NCBI GenBank assembly: GCA_002163085.1
Contig: MAAJ01000001.1
Coordinates: 186,001 to 250,000, forward strand
Length of the DNA stretch: 64,000 nt
Direction: 5' to 3'
Origin: Methylophaga sp. 42_25_T18
Lineage (GTDB): Bacteria; Pseudomonadota; Gammaproteobacteria; Nitrosococcales; Methylophagaceae
The notes beneath the pieces were generated by a model, which had not been told where the DNA came from, searched no databases, and saw only the letters and a list, made by a program, of their open reading frames with translations. Of this stretch, positions 18,385 through 29,187 are shown in pieces (the stretch's first letter is position 1; each line of letters starts with the position of its first letter). The translations under genes and the position numbers were made by a program.

Positions 18385-18957
18385 CTATTGTGAATGTAGC
18401 CAGTGCATGGCTTTTTCTAAGTCATCTGACACCACGTCAGATAAAACCCTTGTCGAATCATCGATGGCTGACACAATCAACTGACGATCCGCTTGTGAAG
18501 GTTTACTTAATACATAATCTGATACTTGTCGTGCATCCCCTGGATGGGCAATGCCTAAGCGACAACGAAGAAAATCTTTCCCTCCTGTTTGAGCAATGAT
18601 GTCACGCAAACCATTATGACCACCATGCCCACCGCCACGTTTTAACCGAGCAGTGCCAACGGGTAAGTCTAGTTCATCGTGAATAACTAAAATATTGCTG
18701 GGAGGAATTTTGTAAAAACTGGCGAGCGCTGCCACCGATTGACCGCTGCGATTCATAAACTTTAACGGTTTTAATAAAAACAGTTTATGTCCAGCAAGTT
18801 GAGCCTGAGCCAATTGGCCATGAAATTTGTTTTCAACCTTAAAGGTTGTCACCAAATCATGAGCCAATTGGTCCAGCCACCAAAACCCGACATTATGTCG
18901 GGTGTGTTCATATTGAGGACCTGGATTGCCCAATCCGGCGATTAACCAGTTAGCCAT
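18385..18957 (-). CDS. pth: Peptidyl-tRNA hydrolase
   Basis: Cytoplasmic esterase releasing tRNA from peptidyl-tRNAs dropped by ribosomes. The length of 190 aa is normal. The N-terminus MANWLIAGLGNPGPQYEHTRHNVGFWWLD carries the catalytic His (about 20) and an Asn. FMNRSGQSV, the catalytic Asp in VIHDELDLPVG and GGHGGHNGLRDI are all present. It lies between rplY and ychF; the gap to rplY is 22 nt. Confidence 0.97.
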   Translation of the reverse strand: MANWLIAGLGNPGPQYEHTRHNVGFWWLDQLAHDLVTTFKVENKFHGQLAQAQLAGHKLFLLKPLKFMNRSGQSVAALASFYKIPPSNILVIHDELDLPVGTARLKRGGGHGGHNGLRDIIAQTGGKDFLRCRLGIAHPGDARQVSDYVLSKPSQADRQLIVSAIDDSTRVLSDVVSDDLEKAMHWLHSQ

Positions 18958-18979
18958 ATTTTGTCCTCAGAGAAACGAC

Positions 18980-19660
18980 TTAGTCTTCAGTCGCTTCGTC
19001 TTCGCCTTCAGTTGCTGCTTCTTCTGCATCGTCTTCAACTTCAACAACAGCACGTGGAGCGTGAATGCTTACTACTGATTGGTCATAGTTAGAACGCTCA
19101 CCTTCTTCTAGGTGCTCGTCTTGAGTATGAGACAAGGCAGTCAAAGTAACACCGTTAGGCAATACCAATTCAGATAGGTGAATACTTGCATCCATTTCAA
19201 CTGCAGATACATCAACTTCAATGTATTCAGGCAAGTCTTTTGGAAGACAAGAAACTTCAACATCTGTCATCAAGTGAGCAACTAAACCACCCTCTTTAAC
19301 ACCTGGCGCAACATCTTCACCAATAAAGTGTAACGGGATAGTCATAGTCATAGCGTGTTTGCTATCAATACGTAAGAAATCAGCATGCATAATTCTCAAA
19401 TCACTTGCTGGATGACGCTGTAGGTCTTTTAAGACTGCTTGGTGCTTTTTGCCATCAATCACAATCTCCAGAATGTGAGCATAAAATGCTTCTTCTGCTA
19501 AATGCCGGATGAACTTGTTCTGATCCAACGACAATGACACAGGTGCATCATCACCACCGTAAATAATAGCTGGAACTTTACCCGCATGACGTAGGCGGCG
19601 GCTCGCACCTTTCCCCTCGTCCGTACGTAGTTCAGCTTGAACTTCAAATAGATTTTCCAT
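18980..19660 (-). CDS. rplY: 50S ribosomal protein L25/general stress protein Ctc
   Basis: 5S-rRNA-binding ribosomal protein of the long CTC type (226 aa from the chosen start). The N-terminal L25 domain is about 1-92 (FEVQAELRTDEGKGASRRLR, VPAIIYGG), followed by a beta-rich TL5/CTC C-terminal domain (IPLHFIGEDVAPGVKEGG, LPEYIEVDVS) and an acidic tail rich in Glu and Ala. I chose ATG 19660 rather than one eight codons upstream because a GGAG sequence (19668-19671) lies 7 nt before it and the family begins at this point. It is transcribed after prs and before pth. Confidence 0.95.
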   Translation of the reverse strand: MENLFEVQAELRTDEGKGASRRLRHAGKVPAIIYGGDDAPVSLSLDQNKFIRHLAEEAFYAHILEIVIDGKKHQAVLKDLQRHPASDLRIMHADFLRIDSKHAMTMTIPLHFIGEDVAPGVKEGGLVAHLMTDVEVSCLPKDLPEYIEVDVSAVEMDASIHLSELVLPNGVTLTALSHTQDEHLEEGERSNYDQSVVSIHAPRAVVEVEDDAEEAATEGEDEATED

Positions 19661-19776
19661 CTGTTTTCTCCAAAACATGAGCAATTACATTGCCCATTAA
19701 AGTGCCGCTTTATGCGGCGTTCTGTTATCCCCGCGACCAGAGGTAACAACTAAATCAGCTAAACAAAGTTAGCTTA

Positions 19777-20712
19777 TCAATCCATATATAAGGAGCTAAC
19801 TGACTCCTCATTACTAATTCTATACATCGCCTCAGCTAACATTTCTGCAATGCTGAGCAGGCGAATTTTGCTGCACGCTTGTGCGTGTTCTTGCAAGGGG
19901 ATGGTATCGGTAACCACCAACTCATCAAGCATTGAGTTTTCGATATTATCGACGGCAGCGCCGGACAAAATTGGGTGAGTACAATACGCGACCACGCGCG
20001 TGGCGCCTTTCTCTTTTAATGCGGCAGCGGCGGCACATAAAGTACCGGCGGTATCAACCATATCATCAATTAATACACAAACACGGCCTTCAACTTCACC
20101 AATAATATTCATCACCTTAGCCACATTGGCACGTGGGCGACGTTTATCAATAATGGCTAATTCCACCTCTAAATGCTTGGCCAAAGCACGCGCTCGTACT
20201 ACACCGCCAATATCTGGGGATACCACCACTAAATCTTGATATTTATGCTTCCAGATATCGCCTAACAACACCGGAGATGCATAGACGTTATCAACGGGGC
20301 AATCAAAAAAACCTTGAATTTGGTCGGCATGTAAATCTACCGTTAATATTCGATCCGCACCTACTCCGGTCAGCATATTAGCCACGACTTTTGCCGTGAT
20401 AGCTACGCGAGCAGAACGAGGACGACGATCTTGACGTGAATAACCAAAGTAGGGAACAACTAACGTAATTCGCTTTGCCGAAGCACGACGAATTGCATCA
20501 ATCATAACCATGAGCTCCATCAAGTTATCATTGGTTGGCATGCAGGTTGGCTGCACAATAAACACATCCTTACCGCGGACATTGTCTAGGATTTCAACCA
20601 TGATTTCACCATCGCTGAATTTTTCAACGGTAGCTTTACCAAGGGGGACATTAAGGAAATGGATAATGTCTTTAGACAGTGCTTGATTAGCATTGCCAGT
20701 GAACACCATCAT
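19777..20712 (-). CDS. prs: Ribose-phosphate pyrophosphokinase (PRPP synthetase)
   Basis: Makes PRPP from ribose 5-phosphate and ATP for purine, pyrimidine, His, Trp and NAD synthesis. From ATG 20712 it has 311 aa, typical for the family, beginning [13 protein letters not shown]. Family motifs: [45 protein letters not shown] (flexible ATP loop), [26 protein letters not shown] and the PRPP loop [15 protein letters not shown]. The open frame reaches up to 20838, but the extra codons would run into the tRNA-Gln gene, so they are rejected. No strong ribosome binding site is visible. Confidence 0.96.
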   Translation of the reverse strand: MMVFTGNANQALSKDIIHFLNVPLGKATVEKFSDGEIMVEILDNVRGKDVFIVQPTCMPTNDNLMELMVMIDAIRRASAKRITLVVPYFGYSRQDRRPRSARVAITAKVVANMLTGVGADRILTVDLHADQIQGFFDCPVDNVYASPVLLGDIWKHKYQDLVVVSPDIGGVVRARALAKHLEVELAIIDKRRPRANVAKVMNIIGEVEGRVCVLIDDMVDTAGTLCAAAAALKEKGATRVVAYCTHPILSGAAVDNIENSMLDELVVTDTIPLQEHAQACSKIRLLSIAEMLAEAMYRISNEESVSSLYMD

Positions 20713-20802
20713 GCCATTGTCAGTGGTACGTCGTTGTACCTGAAGGAATCGATTTTTTGTCACGGTATTGGCGCCGAGAGTCGTATAAAAAGAACAAAAG
20801 AG

Positions 20803-20877
20803 TGGCTGGGGTACCAGGATTCGAACCTGGGAATGCAAGGATCAAAACCTTGTGCCTTACCGCTTGGCGATACCCCA
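20803..20877 (-). tRNA. tRNA-Gln (UUG)
   Basis: A 75-nt cloverleaf with encoded CCA. The acceptor TGGGGTA pairs with TACCCCA, the discriminator is G, the anticodon stem CAAGG/CCTTG encloses loop TTTTGAT with anticodon TTG, and the T-arm is CCAGGTTCGAATCCTGG. tRNA-Gln between ispE and prs is a familiar gammaproteobacterial arrangement. Confidence 0.96.
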
Positions 20878-20940
20878 ACAATTTACTCATTCTATCATTG
20901 AACAGTCATATCTGAACCACTTAATTTTATTAACTAAGCT

Positions 20941-21768
20941 TTAATTCAGTGTGGCCAGTGGCGATTGATTACACGCTTTTGCCACAAAGCCCTGCCAATT
21001 TTCCGGCAAGTTCTCTACTACCTTCTGCGCTTGGTGCTGATTATCAAAATCAGCAAATACACATGCACCTGTTCCTGTCATTCTGGATTGCCCAAATTGC
21101 GCCAACCAATCCAAAGCTTCTGAAACAGCTTGGTAACGATGCCTTACTACATCTTCACAGACATTTCTGCCTTCCCCCGAAAGGAAGCGCGATATTGTTA
21201 TAGGTTCACAATCACGTGTCAACTCAGGAGACGAAAATATTTCAGCCGTCGATACCTGACAATCAGGCACAATGACGACATACCAAGGCTCTGCCGGTGA
21301 AATTGGGGTTAACTTTTCACCTACACCTTCTGCCCAAGCGGCGTTACCATGGATGAAAACCGGTACATCTGCGCCGAGTTCCAAGCCCATCGCGGCTAAG
21401 TCAGCGTTTGATAACTGACACTGCCAGAGTTCATTCAAGGCAACCAAGGTGGTTGCAGCGTTAGAACTTCCACCGCCTAAACCTCCGCCCATGGGCAAAC
21501 GTTTTGATAATGAAATTTTAACGCCTTGCTTCACTTTTGCGTGTTGCTGCAACATTTTAGCCGCACGCACAATTAAATTATCTTCATTATTAACACCGGC
21601 TATCGGTGTTAATAAATCGACGTCTAACGCGCGAGTAATGTCGAACTGCAAACTATCGCCGTGATCCAAAAACTGAAAAGCGGTCTGCAACTCATGATAA
21701 CCATCTTCACGTTGACCGGTAATATGCAAAAACAAATTCAGTTTGGCAGGCGAAGGCCAATTTTTCAT
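20941..21768 (-). CDS. ispE: 4-diphosphocytidyl-2-C-methyl-D-erythritol kinase
   Basis: GHMP-family kinase of the non-mevalonate isoprenoid pathway. The length of 275 aa is slightly short of the E. coli enzyme (283). The N-terminus WPSPAKLNLFLHITGQREDGYHEL holds the substrate Lys/Asn; the ATP loop is PMGGGLGGGSSNAATTL (about 90-106); the catalytic Asp is in GLELGADVPVFIHG; and the C-terminal motif is SRMTGTGACVFADF. It overlaps the end of lolB by 4 nt (ATGA), indicating translational coupling in the TPR-lolB-ispE unit. Confidence 0.96.
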   Translation of the reverse strand: MKNWPSPAKLNLFLHITGQREDGYHELQTAFQFLDHGDSLQFDITRALDVDLLTPIAGVNNEDNLIVRAAKMLQQHAKVKQGVKISLSKRLPMGGGLGGGSSNAATTLVALNELWQCQLSNADLAAMGLELGADVPVFIHGNAAWAEGVGEKLTPISPAEPWYVVIVPDCQVSTAEIFSSPELTRDCEPITISRFLSGEGRNVCEDVVRHRYQAVSEALDWLAQFGQSRMTGTGACVFADFDNQHQAQKVVENLPENWQGFVAKACNQSPLATLN

Positions 21769-22373
21769 TCCGCTTTATCCCAATCTCTAATAATCAAACG
21801 TAAACTCACATCGGGATGTTTAATAAAAATCTTGGCCGGCATGAAGTACTCTTCAAAAGGCACATAACGTAAAATCTCAACTTCCCAGTCCTGCTGCTTT
21901 AAGTAGGTGATACGGCCTTCAATATCTAACTCCATCGTATCTACCTTCTGTTTAGCATCTGGCAGACCTCGCACCCAGTCACGTAAAGCACTGACCGGCA
22001 TGCGCACACCTAAATGCTCCTCTAATAGCGTCTCAGGTGTGGTTGATGTAATCTTCTTGCCACCCGCCATGGTCAATACAACCTGTTGTTTATCACCCTT
22101 CAGTACGACCCCACCCTGAGCAAATGGGCCGGTTAAATTAATTTGAAACGCGCCTTGTTGCTCAGACCAACTGATACCAGCATTCCAACCTTCTGTCCCT
22201 TGAGTGATCGCTGTGCGGCCTTTTATCGCCCAATTAGTTAATGTCGCTAGTTTTTCTGAACGTAGTTGCCATAGCGCTTCCGGTGTATCAGGTGGCTTGT
22301 ACCAAATCGGTTTACATGCTGAAACCAAAATCAGCAAAGCGACCAGTGAAAATCTAACGACTAATTTATTCAT
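21765..22373 (-). CDS. lolB: Outer-membrane lipoprotein insertion protein LolB
   Basis: Receives lipoproteins from LolA in the periplasm and inserts them into the outer membrane. 202 aa. The signal peptide ends in a lipobox LVSAC (Cys about 20). The mature part has NWAIKGRTAITQGTEGWNAGISW (the LolB beta-sheet start), LTGPFAQGGVVLKGD and LGVRMPVSALRDWVRGLP, all typical. It overlaps ispE and the upstream TPR gene by 4 nt each, and the group is divergent from hemA as in E. coli. Confidence 0.93.
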   Translation of the reverse strand: MNKLVVRFSLVALLILVSACKPIWYKPPDTPEALWQLRSEKLATLTNWAIKGRTAITQGTEGWNAGISWSEQQGAFQINLTGPFAQGGVVLKGDKQQVVLTMAGGKKITSTTPETLLEEHLGVRMPVSALRDWVRGLPDAKQKVDTMELDIEGRITYLKQQDWEVEILRYVPFEEYFMPAKIFIKHPDVSLRLIIRDWDKAE

Positions 22374-24160
22374 AAACCAAACCGACGCATGGTTTTCAAC
22401 AATAATTGATTGTCTTTAGTTTGTTGCAGACCTTTTTGCCACATTTGTTTTGCTTCTTCCCGCTTGCCTAGCTGCCACAGGACTTCGCCTAAATGCGCCA
22501 AAAACTCTGCATCAGGCTGAACATCGGCAGCTTGGCGTAAATAACGCTCCGCGACCGGTAAATTGCCTAAGCGATAATAGACCCAACCCAAACTATCCAA
22601 ATAAAAAGGATCATTCGGTTTTAATTCCACCGCTTTTTTTATCAAAATCAAGGCTTCATCATGCCGATCGGTCCGATCGGTCAGGGTATAACCCAGCGCA
22701 TTCAAAGCTTGAGTATTGTCCGGATCCTTTTTTAATATCACCCGCAGATCTTGCTCTAAAACACTTAATCGATTTAGCGGTTCGGCCACCATGGCTCGGC
22801 CATACAATAGTTCAACCTCGCCTGGATACTGTACAAGTGCATCAGTATACAAATCGAAAGCCGCCTGGTCCTGGTCTTGCTCTCTTAAAAAGCTCGCCTC
22901 AAACATGAAATATTGCACGGCATTGTCAGGGTTTTCTTTACGCAACAATTTCAGGTGGTTTCGCGCTTTATCGACCTCACCTCGTTCAGCCAATAAGTTG
23001 ATATAACGTCTCTGCGCTGATTGATAACGTGAACTATCTGCCGGCACAGAAGCAAACCAAATCAAAGCCTGTTCAATCTGCTCGTTCACCTCTTCAGCTA
23101 AGCCCATAAAATAAGCCGCTTGTTTACCACGATCACCCTGCTTAACTAACTGGCTGAAAAATTTCTTCGCGGTTGCACCATCTTTCTCTTCCAACGCTAA
23201 CAAACCAAGTGCAAACAGCACCTCGTCACTATTTGGGTTAGCTTCGTGTAATTGTTCAAATACTTGTCGAGACTGCTTCGTTTTACCATTTTCACCTAAT
23301 GATTTAGCGTAAGAAAAACGTAAATCATCGCTAACATCGTCAGCCTTCACTGCTTTGGCTAACATGGCTAAAGCAACATCACCTTTACCTGTTCGTTGTA
23401 ATATTTCTGCTTTTAAAACCAAAGCCTCTTCACGCTTTGGCTGCTGCTCTAACACCACATCAACGGCTTTCAGACCATCCGCATAATGTTTATAAAACGC
23501 CGCTAATTTTGCATAAGCAAATATTACGTCAGTATCGTTCGCTTGATACTGTTTTAGCTGTTGGAAAATGTTTAATGCCTGCTCAGCGTTTACTAACTCT
23601 GTTAATTGTTCCGCTATCCGTGCCAAGAAATTACGCGCATCCTCAGGCGAGGCGAGCTCAAGTGCGGCGTCTACCGCCTTTACCGCAGCAGCATAGTCAC
23701 CTTGTATCATCAATAACGGTGCCTGCATGACATACACATCGGCATCTTCTGGATCAACTTCCGCCCAGCGTTCTAATGCGCGACTAATCCGTTGTTGATC
23801 TCGAGTAAAAACGGCAACCTGAGCACTGCGACCTGCTAAGGCAGGTGATTCTATTTCAGTCGAGGCCTTATGATATAGATCTACTGCAACACCCATTTCA
23901 CCCCGTTGACCCGCGATTTCAGCCGTCAAGATGTAATAAACCAACTCTGCGGTTAATGGTAAATCTTCAGGCTCTTCTTCCTCTACAGCCTGCTCTATAG
24001 GTTCTGTCGTAACTATTTCTTTTGGCTCTTCGACTATGGCTGTTTCAGTTTCTTGAGCAGGAGTAATGGCACATGAGGCAAGTGATAAAGCCATCACAAA
24101 TAGAGTGCCTCGTTGAATAATCCATACCAGTCTTTTCCATTGCAATTGCAATAAATCCAT
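22370..24160 (-). CDS. TPR-repeat lipoprotein
   Basis: A 596-aa exported protein. The signal (RGTLFVMALSLASC) ends in a plausible lipobox with Cys about 30. An acidic Glu/Pro-rich linker covers about 31-68. From there to the C-terminus runs a series of TPR units, clearest in the last 150 residues (NTQALNALGYTLTDRTDRHDEAL, PNDPFYLDSLGWVYYRLGNLPVAERYL). Such TPR lipoproteins upstream of lolB are common in Gammaproteobacteria, but their partner is not established to my knowledge; a role in outer-membrane assembly is inferred only from position. First gene of a TPR-lolB-ispE operon. Confidence 0.85.
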   Translation of the reverse strand: MDLLQLQWKRLVWIIQRGTLFVMALSLASCAITPAQETETAIVEEPKEIVTTEPIEQAVEEEEPEDLPLTAELVYYILTAEIAGQRGEMGVAVDLYHKASTEIESPALAGRSAQVAVFTRDQQRISRALERWAEVDPEDADVYVMQAPLLMIQGDYAAAVKAVDAALELASPEDARNFLARIAEQLTELVNAEQALNIFQQLKQYQANDTDVIFAYAKLAAFYKHYADGLKAVDVVLEQQPKREEALVLKAEILQRTGKGDVALAMLAKAVKADDVSDDLRFSYAKSLGENGKTKQSRQVFEQLHEANPNSDEVLFALGLLALEEKDGATAKKFFSQLVKQGDRGKQAAYFMGLAEEVNEQIEQALIWFASVPADSSRYQSAQRRYINLLAERGEVDKARNHLKLLRKENPDNAVQYFMFEASFLREQDQDQAAFDLYTDALVQYPGEVELLYGRAMVAEPLNRLSVLEQDLRVILKKDPDNTQALNALGYTLTDRTDRHDEALILIKKAVELKPNDPFYLDSLGWVYYRLGNLPVAERYLRQAADVQPDAEFLAHLGEVLWQLGKREEAKQMWQKGLQQTKDNQLLLKTMRRFGL

Positions 24161-24286
24161 AATTGAACGACCTGTCCGGTTGATTTTGATAGAATGACTA
24201 CCTAAATTTAGTCAATCTAATAAAAAATAAATTAATAATGGCTGTAGAGTTTACCAGCATTTAACGGCAACCAATCACCAAAACAT

Positions 24287-25540
24287 ATGCAACTTGTCAC
24301 CTATGGCATCAACCACAATACGGCACCGGTTAACATCCGAGAACACATCGCTTTTAATGCCGATGTATTACCTGCTGCGCTGGATTCCTTAAACCAACAC
24401 CCTAATGTCATCGAAGCCGTCGTCGTATCCACCTGTAACCGCACCGAGATCTATTGCCATCTCGATGGTGACTATGACAACGCAATCAGCCTGTGGTTGC
24501 ATCAGTTTCATCAACAGCCTGCCGATTCCTTAACTGAATATTTATATCAGTATGAAGGTGAGGATGCGATTCGCCACTTATTACGTGTCGCTTGTGGCCT
24601 TGACTCCATGGTCTTAGGTGAACCTCAAATCTTAGGCCAAATAAAAACCGCATATAACCAAGCCCTCAATGCAAATACGCTCGGCAAGTCACTCGGTCGC
24701 TTATTTCAACATGCCTTCTCAGTCGCCAAGCAAGTTCGTACCGATACCGCCATCGGCAATAGCCCGGTTTCAGTCGCATTTGCCGCCGTTAGTCTCGCCA
24801 AGCAAATTTTTAGCAAACTCGCAGACTCCACCGCCTTATTAATTGGCGCCGGCGAAACCATCGAACTTGCGGCTCGTCACCTTAAAGATAATGGCGTTGG
24901 CCGCATTATTATTGCTAACCGCACTATTGAAAAAGCACACACTATTGCTTTGCAAGTAGACGGTTATGCCATCGGCTTGAGTGAAATGCCAGCGCATTTA
25001 GCAGAAGCCGATATCGTCATCAGTTCTACTGCAAGTCAATTGCCTATCTTGGGCAAAGGCGCAGTGGAACGTGCGCTTAAACAACGCAAACGGCGGCCCA
25101 TTTTTATGGTTGATATTGCAGTGCCTCGCGATATCGAACCTGAAGTTGGCAACCTAGAAGACATTTACCTTTATAGCGTTGATGATCTACATGACATCAT
25201 AGAAGAAAACATCCAATCTCGTCGTGATGCAGCGCAACAAGCAGAAGAAATTATTGATACCCAAGTTGATCACTTTATAGCATGGTTACGCAGTCAAGAT
25301 GCCGTTCCAGTCATTCAAGCTATTCGTAGCAACGCTGAAACCGAAAGTGATCAATTACTTCAAAAATCATTAAAACAACTTGAGCAAGGTATTGCCCCTG
25401 AACAAGTGATGAATGAATTTGCTAGAAGTTTTACCAACAAATTATTACATGAGCCGAGCCGTCAGTTACGTCAATCAGGTCTTGATACTGACAACAACCT
25501 AGTTGATGCGACTCGCCGTCTTTTTAATATCAAGGATTAA
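24287..25540 (+). CDS. hemA: Glutamyl-tRNA reductase
   Basis: NADPH-dependent reduction of Glu-tRNA to glutamate-1-semialdehyde, the first committed step of C5 tetrapyrrole synthesis. 417 aa. The catalytic Cys is in VVSTCNRTEIYC (about 50); also present are GLDSMVLGEPQILGQIK, the NADPH domain (LLIGAGETIELAARHL), VDIAVPRDIEPEV, and a C-terminal dimerisation helix. It is divergent from the TPR-lolB-ispE unit and 3 nt upstream of prfA, so hemA and prfA are coupled. Confidence 0.97.
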   Translation: MQLVTYGINHNTAPVNIREHIAFNADVLPAALDSLNQHPNVIEAVVVSTCNRTEIYCHLDGDYDNAISLWLHQFHQQPADSLTEYLYQYEGEDAIRHLLRVACGLDSMVLGEPQILGQIKTAYNQALNANTLGKSLGRLFQHAFSVAKQVRTDTAIGNSPVSVAFAAVSLAKQIFSKLADSTALLIGAGETIELAARHLKDNGVGRIIIANRTIEKAHTIALQVDGYAIGLSEMPAHLAEADIVISSTASQLPILGKGAVERALKQRKRRPIFMVDIAVPRDIEPEVGNLEDIYLYSVDDLHDIIEENIQSRRDAAQQAEEIIDTQVDHFIAWLRSQDAVPVIQAIRSNAETESDQLLQKSLKQLEQGIAPEQVMNEFARSFTNKLLHEPSRQLRQSGLDTDNNLVDATRRLFNIKD

Positions 25541-25543
25541 GCT

Positions 25544-26632
25544 GTGAAAAAATCCATTCAACACAAACTAGAGACCTTAGTTGACCGCCATGAAGAAATT
25601 AGTGGCTTACTAGCTCAGCCTGAAACCATGGCGGATCAAAATAAATTCCGCGCCTTATCGCAGGAATATGCTCAATTAGAGCCGGTGGTCTCCAACTTTA
25701 CTGCGTATAAAGACAGTGTCTCGGCCATCGAAGATGCCAAAGTCATGATGAAAGACGATGATGCAGATATGCGTGAAATGGCCAAAGAAGAATTAGCGGA
25801 AGCACAAGGCCAAGAAAAAGAGCTGGAAATCACTTTACAGAAATTATTATTACCTCAAGATCCAAACGATAAACGTAATATATTCCTCGAAGTGCGTGCA
25901 GGCACCGGTGGTGATGAAGCCGCGATTTTTGCTGGTGATTTATATCGCATGTACAGCCGATATGCCGAAGGGCGTCGCTGGGGTGTAGAACTTATTAATG
26001 CCCAAGAAGGTGATCATGGCGGCTATAAAGAAGTGGTGATCAAAATCATTGGTGATGGTGCGTATTCAAGGCTCAAATTCGAAGGCGGTGGCCACCGCGT
26101 GCAACGGGTGCCAGAAACAGAATCACAAGGCCGTATTCATACCTCAGCATGTACCGTTGCGATCATGCCCGAAGCCGATGAAGTAGATCAGATCGACATT
26201 AATCCAGCTGATTTGCGGGTCGATACTTTCCGTGCATCTGGTGCAGGTGGTCAGCATGTTAATAAAACAGACTCCGCGATTAGACTGACCCATCTTCCGA
26301 CAGGGATTGTGGTCGAATGTCAGGATCAACGTTCACAACATAAAAACCGAGCCCAAGCCATGTCGGTGCTACAGGCTCGGATTATGGCGGAGAAACAAGA
26401 CAAGATAGATTCTGAACAGGCCGAAACTCGTAAATTACAAGTCGGTAGTGGTGATCGCAGTGAACGTATCCGGACCTATAACTATCCGCAAGGGCGTATT
26501 TCCGATCATCGCATAAACCTAACTTTGTATAAGTTAGCTGAAATCATGCAAGGCGACCTTGAGCAACTGATTGAACCATTGATTAATGAATATCAAGCGG
26601 ATCAATTAGCTTCATTGGCAAGCGATGGATAA
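25544..26632 (+). CDS. prfA: Peptide chain release factor 1
   Basis: Terminates translation at UAA and UAG. 362 aa, starting at GTG 25544, three nt after the hemA stop. The N-terminal coiled coil is about 1-100. [18 protein letters not shown] and the catalytic GGQ in [17 protein letters not shown] (about 235) are present; the anticodon-recognition segment with the P-x-T motif lies in [14 protein letters not shown]. In most Gammaproteobacteria prmC follows directly; here a short hypothetical gene and a repeat element come next, so synteny breaks at this point. Confidence 0.97.
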   Translation: MKKSIQHKLETLVDRHEEISGLLAQPETMADQNKFRALSQEYAQLEPVVSNFTAYKDSVSAIEDAKVMMKDDDADMREMAKEELAEAQGQEKELEITLQKLLLPQDPNDKRNIFLEVRAGTGGDEAAIFAGDLYRMYSRYAEGRRWGVELINAQEGDHGGYKEVVIKIIGDGAYSRLKFEGGGHRVQRVPETESQGRIHTSACTVAIMPEADEVDQIDINPADLRVDTFRASGAGGQHVNKTDSAIRLTHLPTGIVVECQDQRSQHKNRAQAMSVLQARIMAEKQDKIDSEQAETRKLQVGSGDRSERIRTYNYPQGRISDHRINLTLYKLAEIMQGDLEQLIEPLINEYQADQLASLASDG

Positions 26633-26687
26633 ATTTTATGTACTCAGAGACCTCATAAACGACTATTAGGCTTCAAACGGACTGAAC

Positions 26688-27065
26688 ATGATCTTGTTTA
26701 ATGAAAATATTGTTGCGTTATTGAATGAATACTTTTCAAAAAATGAAGAATACGTAGAATCAATTCAACTAGCTTCTTATGGCTTCAACATTCAATTTGT
26801 AGGCTTTAATGTTCAGTGTAACGAACGTGTCTTAGCCTCCATCGGTGGAGAACAGTATGAATGGGAAGATGCACCAAACTCTGGGCCTTGGGGAGCTCTT
26901 GGTCGCCAACTTGCAAAAAAAGCCACATTGAAAACCTCATCTTTACTCAGTATTGTCTTCGAAAGTGGCGATTCCATAGATATCGAGACAGCAGAAAGTC
27001 AGTACGAATCGGTACTTTTCAATTTTCCACCACAAGGCGAGTCTATTGTTATGGAAATATTCTAA
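26688..27065 (+). CDS. Small hypothetical protein, possibly an orphan immunity-type protein
   Basis: A 125-aa soluble acidic protein without signal or membrane helix. The pattern (alternating beta segments, a central WEDAPNSGPWGALGRQL, then SLLSIVFESGDSIDIETAESQYESVLFNFPPQGESIVMEIF) resembles small single-domain proteins of the kind found as orphan immunity or contact-inhibition-associated genes; this resemblance is from memory and untested. No toxin gene is adjacent. It starts at ATG 26688 with a weak ribosome binding site. It occupies a point where housekeeping synteny after prfA is broken, next to an inverted-repeat element, suggesting acquired DNA. Confidence 0.6.
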   Translation: MILFNENIVALLNEYFSKNEEYVESIQLASYGFNIQFVGFNVQCNERVLASIGGEQYEWEDAPNSGPWGALGRQLAKKATLKTSSLLSIVFESGDSIDIETAESQYESVLFNFPPQGESIVMEIF

Positions 27066-27142
27066 TGAAAATCAAAAGGTCAGACTCGGTTGATTTAACA
27101 CTCTTTTTTGTTTAATCATCACTATTTCGTGCTAAAGCCCGA

Positions 27143-27186
27143 GTTCATTTTCTTTGTTTGCCCAAAGAAAACGAACCAAAAGAAAG
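27143..27186 (+). repeat. Left arm of an imperfect inverted repeat pair
   Basis: Begins GTTCATTTTCTTTGTTTG and ends CCAAAAGAAAG. Its reverse complement is closely matched by 27563-27608. The arm itself contains a dyad (TTTCTTTG ... CAAAGAAA with TTTGCC between), so it can form a hairpin alone. Confidence 0.7.
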
Positions 27187-27562
27187 TGCATCCCATGCTT
27201 GCCCTACGGGTTTCCTGCGCTTCTCGATATGACTGGGCACTCTAGAACTCGCTACGCTCAAACAACTATCGTGCTATTCCAGTCATCTCTGCGATGCTCG
27301 GCTACGCATAAGGGCGAATGGGTATGAACCGAAGTTCTGAAACTAATCTAACATCCCTTTTGTGAAGCAGTGCATCACATAAAAGTACATTTAAAATTCA
27401 TGAAAAGTTTTGAAGACAAATCAAGCTTTTTCTACCCGTTTATTGCCGCCTAAAATTCAATTAGTTTTATGGGTTAAGTGGCCGAGTGTCTGAGCGCCAG
27501 CGAGTTTTCGGCCTCGCCATAAAATCTAGTTTAATTTTTGGAATCCAGGCAATATCGGGTGG

Positions 27563-27608
27563 CTTTTTCTTTGGTTCCGTTTCTTTTGGCCACGCAAAAG
27601 AAATGAAC
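27563..27608 (-). repeat. Right arm of an imperfect inverted repeat pair
   Basis: Read on the minus strand it begins GTTCATTTCTTTTGCG and continues GGCCAAAAGAAACGGAACC, paralleling the left arm at 27143-27186 with several substitutions and a short length difference. It also has internal dyad symmetry (TTTCTTTTG / CAAAAGAAA). Confidence 0.7.
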
Positions 27609-27655
27609 GCCCTCGCGGCAGCGAAATCAAATATAGCTAGCTTTAGCTAACCAAT

Positions 27656-29118
<1,463 letters not shown>

Positions 29119-29140
29119 GACTTTTCCTTACCGTTAAAAC

Positions 29141-29168
29141 AAATATACCGCCCGTAGGCGGTATATTT
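29141..29168. terminator. Hairpin between prk and tsaC
   Basis: A perfect 12-bp stem AAATATACCGCC / GGCGGTATATTT with a CGTA loop. On the minus strand it is followed by TGTTTT, so it is most likely the terminator of purD-prk, separating it from tsaC-hemF. Confidence 0.75.
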
Positions 29169-29187
29169 AAGCTAAGTTAAACGAAGT

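Larger units (their letters stand above)
27066..27655. other. 590-bp intergenic accessory patch
   Basis: No convincing gene. Two diverged inverted repeats (27143-27186 and 27563-27608) bound a central stretch that reads without long open frames. The interior has a noticeably different texture from neighbouring genes, with Ser/Arg/Cys-rich short frames such as PMLALRVSCASR. It looks like a remnant of a recurrent non-coding element between an immunity-like gene and hemF. Confidence 0.5.

Noticed and set aside
20713-20838. 42-codon N-terminal extension of prs
   Set aside because: It runs into the tRNA-Gln gene (20803-20877), and homologous proteins begin at MMVFTGNAN, at 20712.
22450-23006. Rightward frames opposite the TPR gene
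   Set aside because: They are antisense to clear TPR repeats and show no ribosome binding site or family similarity.
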